Shown here piece after piece: positions 42,733 to 50,607 of a stretch of 64,000 nucleotides of DNA. Positions within the stretch are counted from its first letter, which is position 1. Each line of letters starts with the position of its first letter. Made by a program: the position numbers and the translations under genes. The notes under the pieces are model-generated. The model was not told where the DNA came from and made no database searches. It saw nothing but the letters and a program-made list of their open reading frames with translations. The DNA comes from Sphingomonas rubra (GTDB lineage Bacteria; Pseudomonadota; Alphaproteobacteria; Sphingomonadales; Sphingomonadaceae): assembly GCF_900115745.1 (NCBI RefSeq), contig NZ_FOXP01000006.1, forward strand, positions 163,501 through 227,500, read 5' to 3'.

Positions 42733-43422
42733 ATGACCATCATCGACACGCCTTCGCCGAACTGGGACGAGCGCGCGCTGCCCGTTTCCATGATCGTCCT
42801 CCATTATACCGGCATGCCCGATGCGGAGGGAGCGATAGCACGGTTGCGCGACCCCGAGGCCAAGGTCTCCTGCCATTATCTGGTAGCCGAGGACGGCACG
42901 GTGCTGCGCATGGTCGCCGAGGACAAACGCGCGTGGCACGCGGGTCGGTCGCACTGGCGGACGATCGACGACGTCAATTCGGCGAGCATCGGCATCGAGA
43001 TCGTCAATCCCGGCCACGAATGGGGATACCGGCCGTTCCCCGACGAGCAGATGGCCGCGGTGATCGCGTTGGTCGCCGACATCAAGCAGCGCCACGCCGT
43101 CACCCGCGGCAACGTGGTCGGCCATTCGGACATCGCCCCGGCGCGCAAGCGCGATCCGGGCGAGCTGTTCCCGTGGGGCGATCTGGCGCGGCTGCGGCTG
43201 GCGCTGCCGCGGCCGACCAAGGGGCTGATGGACCCGCACTGGACGGAGGCCGGCTTCTGCCTGGCGCTGGAGCGGTTCGGGTACGACGTGGGCGACCGGA
43301 TGGCGGCGATCATGGCATTCCAGCGGCGCTTCCGTCCCGAGCTGGTCGACGGCGAAATCGACGCCGAATGTCGGATGATCCTGCTGGCATTGCTGCTTCC
43401 CAAACCGCGGGGGGACGATTAG
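42733..43422 (+). CDS. N-acetylmuramoyl-L-alanine amidase (AmiD/AmpD-like)
   Basis: The 229-residue protein has an amidase_2 zinc domain (IVLHYTGMPDAEGAIARL with H24; HAGRSHWR; SASIGIEIVNPG; VVGHSDIAPARKRDPGELFPW) and a C-terminal peptidoglycan-binding-like helical part (FCLALERFGYDVGD..MAFQRRFRPELVDGEID). It cleaves the bond between MurNAc and the stem peptide. No signal peptide is seen, so cytoplasmic peptidoglycan recycling (AmpD-like) is likelier than an outer-membrane AmiD role. The start ATG at 42733 is 62 bp after cheR. The RNase P RNA gene follows directly. Confidence 0.9.
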   Translation: MTIIDTPSPNWDERALPVSMIVLHYTGMPDAEGAIARLRDPEAKVSCHYLVAEDGTVLRMVAEDKRAWHAGRSHWRTIDDVNSASIGIEIVNPGHEWGYRPFPDEQMAAVIALVADIKQRHAVTRGNVVGHSDIAPARKRDPGELFPWGDLARLRLALPRPTKGLMDPHWTEAGFCLALERFGYDVGDRMAAIMAFQRRFRPELVDGEIDAECRMILLALLLPKPRGDD

Positions 43423-43427
43423 GGCGG

Positions 43428-43800
43428 CGGACGCCAGAGGGTCGGGCGACCGCGGGCATCTTCGGGTGCGCGAGGAAAGTCCGGGCTCCATGGAACGACG
43501 GTGCCGGGTAACGCCCGGCCGGGGCGACCCGAGGGATAGTGCCACAGAGAGCAGACGGCGACCGCTTCGGCGACGCCATGGTGAAAGGGTGCGGCAAGAG
43601 CGCACCGCGCGACCGGCAACGGGAGCGGCACGGTAAACCCCACCGGGAGCAAGATCGAATAGGGATGGCACATGAGCCTCGTTCCGGCTCGCCGTCCGGG
43701 TTGATTGCTGGAGGCGGCGCGCGAGCGTCGTCCTAGAGGAATGGTCGCACAGCCCCGTCAGGGGTGGACAGAACCCGGCTTACAGACCCTCTGGCGCCTC
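43428..43800 (+). ncRNA. rnpB: RNase P RNA component
   Basis: The conserved blocks GAGGAAAGTCCGGGCTCC (about 43469-43486) and ACAGAACCCGGCTTACA (about 43768-43784) are present in the right order, with AGTGCCACAGAGAGCAGACGG and GGTGAAAGGGTGCGGCAAGAG between them. The closing stem pairs CGCCAGAGGGT at 43432-43442 with ACCCTCTGGCG at 43786-43796. It is type A, the catalytic RNA that trims tRNA 5' ends. Outer ends may be off by some bases. Confidence 0.95.
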
Positions 43801-43976
43801 ACCGAAGGTCACGGTTGCTTGACTCGATTGACCCCTGAACAGAAACTTGCCGGGTTGATCGTTTCCGAAAGCGATATTGAGAAACAGCGGGACGAGCGGT
43901 CGTCTCGGCGTATGTACCCGTTCCGTTCCTTGTAGGAAAGCGGTGCCACCGAGCTGTTCGTCCGCGGCGCGGTGGA

Positions 43977-43995
43977 CCCCGGCACAGGGCCGGGG
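43977..43995. repeat. Short extragenic palindrome
   Basis: CCCCGGC/GCCGGGG with a 5-nt spacer lies in the 230 bp between rnpB and the carbonic anhydrase gene. It is a minimal member of the CCGGGG palindromes found elsewhere in the window. The rest of that gap shows no convincing gene. Confidence 0.5.
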
Positions 43996-44030
43996 TGAGG
44001 AGCGGGGGCCGCTGGTGCCTGCGGGATGCC

Positions 44031-44666
44031 TTACAGCAGCACGGCCTCCGGGCGGCCGACCTGGTCGATGGCAGTGTGGCGGTCGATTTCCAGCAGCGGT
44101 TTCAGCAGGCCGTCGCGGATGTCGTAGACCCAGCCGTGGAGGGTGAGGTCTCGGCCGGCGGCAAAGGCGGCCTGCACGGTGGCGGTGCGGGCGAGGTGGA
44201 GCAGCTGATCGCGGACGTTCATCTCGACGAGCCGGTCGACGCGCTGCTCCTCCGGTACGGCATCAAGCTCGCCGGCATGGGCATGGGCGACGGCGCGGGC
44301 GTTCTCCAGCCACCTGTCCATCGGACCGTCGATGCCGCCCGACAGCGCCGCGTGCATGCCCGCGCAGCCGTGGTGGCCGCACAGCACGATGTTGGGCACC
44401 TCCAGCTCGTCCACGGCGTACTGGATCACCGACAGGAGATTGAGGTCGCCGTCCTGCACCAGATTGCCGACGTTGCGATGGGTGTAGAGGCCGCCGGGTT
44501 GCGACTGGGTCATCTGTTCCGGGCTGACGCGGCTGTCCGAGCAGCCGATCCACAGGAATTGCGGTCGCTGGCCGACGGCCTGGCGGCTGAAATAATCGGG
44601 TTTCTCGTCGGTCAGTTCGGTTGCCCAGGCGCGATTGGCGAGGAGCAGCTGCTTGGTGGCCTTCAT
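44031..44666 (-). CDS. Beta-class carbonic anhydrase
   Basis: This zinc enzyme interconverts CO2 and bicarbonate. The 211-residue protein has the beta-class zinc ligands in IGCSDSR (C42, D44) and CGHHGCAGM (H98, C101), plus THRNVGNLV. The ATG at 44666 overlaps the stop of the SulP transporter gene (ATGA), so the two are made together, consistent with paired bicarbonate uptake and hydration. Confidence 0.95.
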   Translation of the reverse strand: MKATKQLLLANRAWATELTDEKPDYFSRQAVGQRPQFLWIGCSDSRVSPEQMTQSQPGGLYTHRNVGNLVQDGDLNLLSVIQYAVDELEVPNIVLCGHHGCAGMHAALSGGIDGPMDRWLENARAVAHAHAGELDAVPEEQRVDRLVEMNVRDQLLHLARTATVQAAFAAGRDLTLHGWVYDIRDGLLKPLLEIDRHTAIDQVGRPEAVLL

Positions 44667-46246
44667 GCGTAGCGGACCTCGGCGAGGGGAGCGTCGATCA
44701 TCGGCGTCGTCTTGCCGGCGATGTCGCCGCGAACGATGACCGCGATGTCGCGGTGCGCGGCGTTCTTGATGAAGGCGTTGATGATGTCGACATTGTCGAG
44801 GTCGACATAGCTGGTCGCCGACAGATCGATCAGCAAATTGGCGCCGTCGGGCACGCGACCGAGGCATTGCTGCAGCTCGTGCTTGTGGATGAAGTAGAGG
44901 TTGCGGCGCGCGCGCACCATCCAGTCGGCGCCGTCGTGCGTCACCGTGATGGCGGTGCGGAAATTGCGCGCGACGACGAACACGAAGCCGACGCCCATGC
45001 CGATCAGGATGCCTTCGAGCAGGTCGGTGAAGAGGATCGCCAGCACCGTGACGACCAGTGGCACGAACTGGCTCCACCCCTGTTTCCAGCGTTCCAGGAA
45101 CAGCTTGGGCTTGGCCAGCTTGTAGCCGGTGGCGATCAACACCGCGGCGAGCGCCGAGAGCGGGATGAGATTGAGCACGAAGGGGATCAGCGCCACGGAC
45201 AGCAGCAGCCAGCTGCCGTGAAGGATGGTCGACAGCTTGCTCTCCGCGCCCGAATCGACATTGGCGGACGAGCGCACGATGACGGAGGTGACGGGCAAAC
45301 CCCCGACCAGGCCGGAGACAATGTTGCCGCCGCCCTGTGCCAGCAATTCCCAGTTCTTGTCGGTGGAGCGACGCTTGGGATCGATCTCGTCCACCGCGGT
45401 GACGCTGAGCAGCGATTCGAGGCTGGCGACGATCGCCAGCGTCGCGGCGGTGATCCAGACCGCGCTGTTGGTGACCGCGGTGAAATCGGGCAGCGAGAAG
45501 AGGCGCAGGAACGCCGCCGGGCTGTCGGCGATCGGCACCTGAACGAGGTGCGTGCGGCCGAGCTGCCACGCGGGGACGAGGAGGCCGAGCAGCGCGTTGC
45601 CGACGACGCCGATGACGACCACGACGAGCGGGCCGGGCACGAAGCGCAACGGGCCCTGTTTGGGCCGCGCCGCATCCCACCAGAACAGGAACACCAGGCT
45701 GACCCCGGCGATCAGCACCGCGCCGGGCGTGATCGAGTTGGTCAGGCTGCCCGCGATGCGGGTAAAGGTGTTGGCGCCGTCGCGGGTGGAGAATTCGAAG
45801 ATGCCCTCCGCCTCGCCGTCGTAGCCGACGGCGTGGGGAATCTGCTTCAGGATCAGGATCAGGCCGATCGCGGCGAGCATGCCGGTGATGACCGACGACG
45901 GCACGAACTCCGCCAGGATGCCGGCGCGGGTGAAATAAAAGGCGATCTGGAGTATGCCGGCCAGCACCACCGCCAGCGTGAACACCTGGAAGCTGGGCAG
46001 GCTCTCGATCGCCGCAAGCACGATCACGGTGAGCCCGGCCGCCGGACCGCTGACCGACAGCGACGATTTCGATACCGAGCCGACGACGATGCCGCCGACG
46101 ATGCCGGCGATCAGGCCGGAGAAGAGCGGCGCGCCGGAGGCGAGGGCGACGCCGAGGCAGAGCGGCAGCGCGACCAGGAACACCACGACGGAGGCGGGGA
46201 GGTCGGCACGGACGCTAGCGAGCAGGTTCTTGGGAGACGACACCAT
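44663..46246 (-). CDS. SulP family anion transporter with STAS domain
   Basis: The 527-residue membrane protein has the SulP N-terminal region (DLPASVVVFLVALPLCLGVALASGAP), about ten to twelve helices, and a C-terminal STAS domain (LLIDLSATSYVDLDNVDIINAFIKNAAHRD). SulP proteins carry sulfate, bicarbonate or related anions; coupling to carbonic anhydrase points to bicarbonate. The start MVSSPKNLL at 46246 is preferred over 46291 because AGGAG lies about 3-7 nt upstream. Confidence 0.9.
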   Translation of the reverse strand: MVSSPKNLLASVRADLPASVVVFLVALPLCLGVALASGAPLFSGLIAGIVGGIVVGSVSKSSLSVSGPAAGLTVIVLAAIESLPSFQVFTLAVVLAGILQIAFYFTRAGILAEFVPSSVITGMLAAIGLILILKQIPHAVGYDGEAEGIFEFSTRDGANTFTRIAGSLTNSITPGAVLIAGVSLVFLFWWDAARPKQGPLRFVPGPLVVVVIGVVGNALLGLLVPAWQLGRTHLVQVPIADSPAAFLRLFSLPDFTAVTNSAVWITAATLAIVASLESLLSVTAVDEIDPKRRSTDKNWELLAQGGGNIVSGLVGGLPVTSVIVRSSANVDSGAESKLSTILHGSWLLLSVALIPFVLNLIPLSALAAVLIATGYKLAKPKLFLERWKQGWSQFVPLVVTVLAILFTDLLEGILIGMGVGFVFVVARNFRTAITVTHDGADWMVRARRNLYFIHKHELQQCLGRVPDGANLLIDLSATSYVDLDNVDIINAFIKNAAHRDIAVIVRGDIAGKTTPMIDAPLAEVRYA

Positions 46247-46416
46247 TACTCCTCTTCGGGCGCGATCGCGGACATCTGACCGGCCGATCATGAAGGCTTG
46301 ATGACGATCTTGTCACGCCACGCCCGCTTAGTCGAGCGGGACCGTGCCGATCGGCGTTCCGCCGGCATGGCGGCCGAGGCGGTTGCGCGGCGCGCGCCGC
46401 GGCCTATGTGCCGGGC

Positions 46417-46947
46417 ATGGCGCATCGCCCGACACGATCCAACGACTGGGGCTTTCCACGGTGGCGCGGCTACGGCAGCGGCCGAGAGGCGAAGCCGGTG
46501 CGGCTGTGCGATCGCGACGGTTGTGCCGAGCCGGGCGACTGCCCCGCGCCGAAATCGCCCAACAGCCCGGAACGCTGGTATTTCTGCCGCGATCACGCCG
46601 CCGAGTACAATCGCGGCTGGGATTATTTCCAGGGTCTATCCGCCGAGGAGGCGGCAGCGCGCGAGGCGGACGAGACGCGCGGCGCGAACGGGTACGAGCG
46701 GGCGCGGCACTATGCGTGGAGCGGCCCGGGCGACGGCAGCCGGTCGCGCGACGAGCAGCGTGCGCTGGCGGTCCTGGGGCTGGATGACGATGCCGATTTC
46801 GACGCGGTGCGCGCGGCGTGGCGGCGGCTGGCCAAGGAGAATCATCCCGACGTGCGGCCGGGCGATCCGGACGCGGCGGTGCGGTTCCAGTCGGTGCAGG
46901 CTGCCTACGAGGTGCTGCGCACCGCCGCCGAGCGCCGGGCGGCGTGA
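46417..46947 (+). CDS. J-domain protein with N-terminal cysteine cluster
   Basis: The 176-residue protein has a C-terminal J domain (RALAVLGLDDDADFDAVR..YRRLAK-like helix, HPD at 143-145), which would stimulate a DnaK-type ATPase. The N-terminal half contains C31, C36, C42, C57 and H60, a possible zinc site, and WYFCRDHAAEYNRGWDYF. This arrangement is common in alphaproteobacterial DnaJ-like proteins of unknown client. ATG at 46417 is chosen; a GTG at 46408 is possible. It overlaps the ferredoxin-like gene (GTGA). Confidence 0.85.
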   Translation: MAHRPTRSNDWGFPRWRGYGSGREAKPVRLCDRDGCAEPGDCPAPKSPNSPERWYFCRDHAAEYNRGWDYFQGLSAEEAAAREADETRGANGYERARHYAWSGPGDGSRSRDEQRALAVLGLDDDADFDAVRAAWRRLAKENHPDVRPGDPDAAVRFQSVQAAYEVLRTAAERRAA

Positions 46948-47249
46948 TCCGCACCACATCGCGCAAGGGTGGGGGCTGGCGGCACGTGACGCTGGTGTGC
47001 GGCAAATGCTCGCGCAAGCTGGACGGCGGGTTCGGCACGGACGGCGACGAGCGGCTGGCCAAGCTGCTCCGCAAGCGCGCGGGCAAGGGCAAGCGCGCGG
47101 TGGCCGGGGTGGTCGAGACCGGGTGCCTGAAACTCTGCCCCAAGAACGCGGTGGCGGTGATCGACGCGAGCCGGCCCGGCGAGTGGCTGGTGGTGCCCGC
47201 GGGCGAGCCGGTCGACGCGGTGGTGGCACGGCTGGGATGGGATTGCTGA
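46944..47249 (+). CDS. Thioredoxin-like (2Fe-2S) ferredoxin domain protein
   Basis: The 101-residue protein shows two cysteine pairs, VCGKCSRK and GCLKLCPKNAV, spaced as in thioredoxin-fold [2Fe-2S] ferredoxins, with a basic linker between. Its start is GTG at 46944, overlapping the J-domain gene stop. The physiological partner is unknown. The coupling with a J protein, and sufE convergent just downstream, hints at Fe-S handling, which is only an inference. Confidence 0.75.
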   Translation: MIRTTSRKGGGWRHVTLVCGKCSRKLDGGFGTDGDERLAKLLRKRAGKGKRAVAGVVETGCLKLCPKNAVAVIDASRPGEWLVVPAGEPVDAVVARLGWDC

Positions 47250-47273
47250 AACACGGCGGATGCTCAATGCGCC

Positions 47274-47356
47274 GTCATGCCGGGCGCGTCCCGGCATCCA
47301 GAGTCAAGCAGCGCCATCGTTCGTGGCCCTGGATGCCGGGACGAGCCCGGCATGAC
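47274..47356. repeat. Extragenic palindromic repeat, copy A
   Basis: The element opens with GTCATGCCGGG, has an internal CCCGGCATCCAGAG arm, a central CAAGCAGCGCC and CCCTGGATGCCGGGACGAG, and closes CCCGGCATGAC, so the two ends are inverted copies. It lies between convergent genes (ferredoxin-like and sufE). At least four related copies occur in the window. Confidence 0.8.
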
Positions 47357-47367
47357 GGGGCTTGAGT

Positions 47368-47778
47368 TCAGCTCGCGACGTAGCGGGCGGCGGTCTCGCG
47401 GATCAGGGCGATCATGTTGGGGATGCCTTGGGTCCGGTTGGAGCTGAGCTGCGCCGACAGGTCAAAGGGACGGAGTGCGTCGGCGACGTCGGTCGCGAGG
47501 ATGTCGGCCGCCGGACGGTCCTGTACCGCGACCAGGACCAGGGCGATGATGCCCTTGGTGATCGCGGCGTTGGAGTCGGCCAGGAAGTGGAGCGTGCCGT
47601 CGTCGGCGCGGGTGGGGTAGACCCAGACGGAGGCGGAGCAGCCGCGGACCAGCGTCGCCTCGGTCTTCAGCGCGTCCGGCATCGGCTCCAGCGATCGGCC
47701 GAGGTCGATCAGCAGGCGATAGCGGTCGTCGGGGTCGAGAAAGTCGTATTCGTCGTGGATGTCGGCGAGGGTGGACAT
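47368..47778 (-). CDS. sufE: Cysteine desulfuration protein SufE
   Basis: SufE accepts persulfide sulfur from SufS and passes it to the Fe-S scaffold. The 136-residue protein has the conserved acceptor-cysteine motif VRGCSASVWV (C47), the early DRYRLLIDLGRSL and the late NRTQGIPNMIALIRETA. The rest of the suf operon is not in the window. It is bordered by palindromic repeats on both sides. Confidence 0.95.
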   Translation of the reverse strand: MSTLADIHDEYDFLDPDDRYRLLIDLGRSLEPMPDALKTEATLVRGCSASVWVYPTRADDGTLHFLADSNAAITKGIIALVLVAVQDRPAADILATDVADALRPFDLSAQLSSNRTQGIPNMIALIRETAARYVAS

Positions 47779-47846
47779 GGCCGCGCGGTACAGGTGGGGC
47801 GAGGCGGCTTCAACCTTGATGGTGTGGAGGCTTGCCCTCTCCTGGC

Positions 47847-47930
47847 GTCACACCGGGCTCGTCCCGGTGTCCAGAGCCAAGCAGCGCCGCCGTCCACGGC
47901 CCTGGATGCCGGGACGAGCCCGGCATGCCG
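47847..47930. repeat. Extragenic palindromic repeat, copy B
   Basis: This copy has the same layout as the one near 47.3 kb: GTCACACCGGGCTCGTCCCGG, AGCCAAGCAGCGCC, then CCCTGGATGCCGGGACGAG and CCCGGCATG. It separates sufE from the last psp-operon gene. The half-site changes (CACACC for CATGCC) keep pairing imperfect. Confidence 0.8.
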
Positions 47931-47937
47931 GTGAGGG

Positions 47938-48165
47938 TCACAGGTCGACCCCCGCGGCGATCGCCTCCAGCTTGCGGATGCGCTCCTTCAGGTCGGCGAT
48001 CTCGATGCGGGCGCCGGCGGAGGGGGCGGGCACGCTGGCGCGCTCGATCTCCGAGCGCTTGAGCTGGAGCCAGCCGCGCCAGCCGGTCAGGCCGCCGGCG
48101 ACCAGCATGCCGAGCCCGGCCAGGCCGGAGAGGGACAGGGTGAGCGTGGTGACGGGATCGGTCAC
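47938..48165 (-). CDS. Small PspB-like membrane protein (last of psp array)
   Basis: The 75-residue protein has a membrane helix (about 9-28), then KRSEIERA and a coiled-coil end IADLKERIRKLEAIAAGVDL. The C-terminal RIRKLEAIA resembles the E-R-V-x-x-[VL]-E-R-I motif of the neighbouring PspB and small proteins. It is the last gene of the run starting at pspA, ten bases from the previous one, so probably co-transcribed. No specific function can be assigned. Confidence 0.65.
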   Translation of the reverse strand: MTDPVTTLTLSLSGLAGLGMLVAGGLTGWRGWLQLKRSEIERASVPAPSAGARIEIADLKERIRKLEAIAAGVDL

Positions 48166-48174
48166 GGGAGCCTC

Positions 48175-48423
48175 CTAGCGGTCGCGCAGCCGCTCGATCT
48201 CGCGATCGAGGCCGAGGCTGCCGTGGTTGTCGGTGACGACGCGTTCCAGCACGGCGACGCGTTCCTTCAGGAGGCGGACCTCCTCGGCGGCGCGCATCGC
48301 GTCGGCGCTCTGCACCTCGCCCGATTGGTGGCGGCCGACCGCCTCGTATTTGGCCCTCGACACTTTCGCCAGAGCCGTGATGAGCACGATGGCCATGACC
48401 ATGACCGCGACGGACCAAGGCAT
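48175..48423 (-). CDS. Small PspB-like membrane/coiled-coil protein
   Basis: The 82-residue protein has an N-terminal membrane helix (MPWSVAVMVMAIVLITALAK) and a coiled-coil end with LLKERVAVLERVVTDNHGS and EIERLRDR. ERVAVLERVVTD parallels PspB and the two genes upstream. The gap to the preceding gene in the operon is 13 bp. It may bind other psp membrane proteins through its coil; this is inferred from the shared motif. Confidence 0.7.
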   Translation of the reverse strand: MPWSVAVMVMAIVLITALAKVSRAKYEAVGRHQSGEVQSADAMRAAEEVRLLKERVAVLERVVTDNHGSLGLDREIERLRDR

Positions 48424-48436
48424 TGTCTTCCCTCTC

Positions 48437-48727
48437 TCAGTTGACCGCGCGGGTGTCGCGCAATTGTTCGATCTGGTGGTGCAGGTCGGCGCCGCGATCG
48501 GTGGCGATGCGTTCCAGCACCTGCACGCGTGCCTCCAGCCGTTCGCCGTTGGCGGCGTATTGCGCGGCCTTCTCGGCGGCCTGGGCGTTGAGTGCGGTGG
48601 CCATCTTCTCGCGGTGGACGGTCCAGATGCGGAAGCCCTCCAGCGCGCAGCCGACGACGACGATGGCGAGGACGATCAGCGCGAGCGTGACGACGAGCGG
48701 CGCGTTGGCGGCGAGGAAGCCGGTCAT
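48437..48727 (-). CDS. Small PspB-like membrane/coiled-coil protein
   Basis: The 96-residue protein has a membrane helix (about 9-30), a helical stretch and an end LEARVQVLERIATDRGADLHHQIEQLRD, the same signature as its neighbours. The ATG overlaps the preceding stop (ATGA), so it is translationally coupled to the next paralog. There is one cysteine in the membrane helix (VGCALEG). Confidence 0.7.
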   Translation of the reverse strand: MTGFLAANAPLVVTLALIVLAIVVVGCALEGFRIWTVHREKMATALNAQAAEKAAQYAANGERLEARVQVLERIATDRGADLHHQIEQLRDTRAVN

Positions 48728-49023
48728 GCCTGCCTCCGGAGCGCTTCGATCTCGCGGGCGGTGCGCTCGGCGGGATCGGTGGCGATCCGCTCCAGCACGG
48801 CGATCCGCTCTTCCAGCCGGCCGACCTGGCCGGCGAGCCTCTCGTTCTCGCCGGTGAGCAGCGCGAGTTTGCGGTTGTTGTCGATCGTGCCGGAGCCGTC
48901 GGTCATGCCCCAGTCGTTGCTGGGCGCGTAGCCGTGCCTGGCGCGTATCCAGTTGTTCACCACCCAGCCGCCGGTCGACATCGCGATGATGGCGAGGACG
49001 AAGAACGGTCCGCCGAAGTCCAT
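48724..49023 (-). CDS. Small PspB-like membrane/coiled-coil protein
   Basis: The 99-residue protein has an N-terminal membrane helix (MDFGGPFFVLAIIAMSTGGWVV), a polar middle (HGYAPSNDWGMTDGSG) and a coiled-coil end LEERIAVLERIATDPAERTAREIEALRRQ. LEERIAVLERIATD is almost the same as in the next gene and close to PspB LEERVNTVERIVAAD. It follows pspC by 27 bp. Confidence 0.7.
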   Translation of the reverse strand: MDFGGPFFVLAIIAMSTGGWVVNNWIRARHGYAPSNDWGMTDGSGTIDNNRKLALLTGENERLAGQVGRLEERIAVLERIATDPAERTAREIEALRRQA

Positions 49024-49050
49024 GGTATCTCTCCCCTGTTCGAGCCCGGA

Positions 49051-49428
49051 TCAGCGCAGCGCGTCGATCTCGTTGGCGAGCGCCGTGTTGCGGCTGGTGA
49101 AGTGCGTTTCCATGTCGCCGAGGCGGCGGTCGATGTCGCGCAGCTTGGAGCGGACCTCGGCGGCGGAGCGCGTCGGGTTGGTGCGGACGCCCTGCCAGAA
49201 CTTGGCGTCGTCGGGCGTCTCGTACAGGCCGATCGGCTTGCGGGGCGCCATCCAGGCGATCAGGGCGTAGGCGATCAGCGTCCAGGGGAAGCCGCCGGCG
49301 AGGGTGAGCAGCACCATGCCGATGCGGACCCAGAGCACTTCGATCCCCGTGTAATCGGCGATTCCGGCGCAGACGCCCTTCCACTTGGCGTCCTGCTTGT
49401 TGAGGTAATATTGCGTGCGGGCAGCCAT
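49051..49428 (-). CDS. pspC: Phage shock protein C (PspC domain)
   Basis: The 125-residue protein has the PspC domain: KQDAKWKGVCAGIADYTGIEVLWVRIGMVLLTLAGGFPWTLIAYALIAWMAP spans residues about 11-62, with the conserved GVCAGIA and a membrane helix. The C-terminal part is helical (DIDRRLGDMETHFTSR). PspC senses envelope stress and recruits PspA with PspB. It begins one base after the pspB stop. Confidence 0.92.
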   Translation of the reverse strand: MAARTQYYLNKQDAKWKGVCAGIADYTGIEVLWVRIGMVLLTLAGGFPWTLIAYALIAWMAPRKPIGLYETPDDAKFWQGVRTNPTRSAAEVRSKLRDIDRRLGDMETHFTSRNTALANEIDALR

Positions 49429-49429
49429 G

Positions 49430-49714
49430 TCAGTTGCTCCGGTTGGAATGGGGGTTGCGGTCGATCTGGTAAGTCGGTTGCGGGCTGTTGAGGCCCGGCC
49501 GCCAGTCGGGATTGTCGGCGGCGACGATCCGCTCGACGGTGTTGACGCGCTCCTCGAGGCGGCGGGCGAGATTGTACATCTCGTCGAGCATGCGCTCGTC
49601 CTCCTCGGTGATCTTGGGCGCCTGCCGCCACTTCGTCAGATAGTGGAGGATGACCCAGGGCAGGCCGATGAAGATCGACGTGATCGCGATCACGGGTACG
49701 AAGATGTCTTCCAT
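49430..49714 (-). CDS. pspB: Phage shock protein B
   Basis: The 94-residue protein has an N-terminal membrane helix (IFVPVIAITSIFIGLPWVILHY), the PspB-type KWRQAPKITEEDERMLDEMYNLARRLEERVNTVERIV and a short disordered tail. PspB partners with PspC at the inner membrane. It starts one base after the pspA stop. Four shorter proteins with the same coil motif follow pspC. Confidence 0.9.
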   Translation of the reverse strand: MEDIFVPVIAITSIFIGLPWVILHYLTKWRQAPKITEEDERMLDEMYNLARRLEERVNTVERIVAADNPDWRPGLNSPQPTYQIDRNPHSNRSN

Positions 49715-49715
49715 C

Positions 49716-50387
49716 TCAGCCCTCCTGCTTGCTGCCGAGGCGGCGTTTCAGCGCGGCGAGTTCCTCGTCCACCCGGTCCGACTGGCGGAGCTCGGCGATC
49801 TCCTCTTCCAGCGACTTGGAGACGCCCAGGCCCATCGCCTCGGCGCGGCCCTCCGCCTCGTCGGCGCGGCGCTCCAGCTCGCCGAAGCGGCTGAAGGCTT
49901 CCTGAGTCTTGGGGCCGGCGTACATGTCGCGTAGGCGGAAGCGGTTGTTGGCGGTGTCGATGCGGGTCTGGATGCCCGACTGTTTGGACCGCGCCTCGCG
50001 GAGGCGGCCCTGCAACTTGGCGATGTCCTCTTCCGCCGCCCGCAGCGAGTCGTCGAGCACGCCGACCTCGCCGCGCAGCTGCTCGGCCATGTCGGTCGCC
50101 TTCTGGCGCTCGACCAGCGCCGCCTTGGCGAGATCCTCGCGGTCCTTGGACAGGGCCAGCTCGGCCTTCTCGGTCCAGTTGGTCTGGAGATCGTCGAGCT
50201 TGGCGATGTGGCGGCGCATCTCTTTCTGGTCGGCGATGGTGCGGGCAGCGGAGGCACGGACCTCGACCAGCGTCTCCTCCATCTCGAGGATAATCATGCG
50301 GATCATCTTCGCCGGGTCTTCCGCCTTGTCGAGCAGGTCGGCGAAATTGGCGGCGACGATGTCGCGGGTACGGCTGAAGATTCCCAT
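49716..50387 (-). CDS. pspA: Phage shock protein A
   Basis: The 223-residue coiled-coil protein of the PspA/IM30 (ESCRT-III-like) family supports damaged inner membranes and inhibits PspF. It begins MGIFSRTRDIVAANFADLLDKAEDPAKMIRMIILEMEE (the residue span 1-38), with the amphipathic first helix, then long heptad helices. MGIFSRTRD at 50387 is the usual start; an in-frame ATG at 50417 would add ten residues. Confidence 0.95.
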   Translation of the reverse strand: MGIFSRTRDIVAANFADLLDKAEDPAKMIRMIILEMEETLVEVRASAARTIADQKEMRRHIAKLDDLQTNWTEKAELALSKDREDLAKAALVERQKATDMAEQLRGEVGVLDDSLRAAEEDIAKLQGRLREARSKQSGIQTRIDTANNRFRLRDMYAGPKTQEAFSRFGELERRADEAEGRAEAMGLGVSKSLEEEIAELRQSDRVDEELAALKRRLGSKQEG

Positions 50388-50419
50388 CGCGAACTCCTGA
50401 GGGACGAATACGCCCATGC

Positions 50420-50557
50420 TTATGCCACCAACCGGGTGGTGCTGGCGACTGCCCCGTTACCCTGGGCGGTGGCCGGGCCGACCGCCGAGGCGATCAGGGT
50501 GCCGCTGACCGCGAAGGTGAGGGCGAGGGTGGCGAGCGTGTTGATGACGGTCTTCAT
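50420..50557 (-). CDS. Small exported peptide, first gene of psp operon
   Basis: This 45-residue product starts MKTVINTLATLALTFAVSG, reading as a signal peptide (cleavage likely after ATAQ) leaving a very short mature peptide GNGAVASTTRLVA. AAAGGAA sits about 7 nt before the ATG. It lies between the sigma-54 promoter and pspA, 32 bp from pspA, so it is the first product of the stress operon. No family is recognised. Confidence 0.6.
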   Translation of the reverse strand: MKTVINTLATLALTFAVSGTLIASAVGPATAQGNGAVASTTRLVA

Positions 50558-50607
50558 GGCTGGTTCCTTTTGGTTGCCGCCTGGGAACGGCGGGATGCCT
50601 GACGCTT

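Noticed and set aside
44621..46279. 552-residue plus-strand frame opposite the SulP gene
   Set aside because: Shadow of the SulP/carbonic anhydrase operon; highly charged and repetitive composition without motifs.
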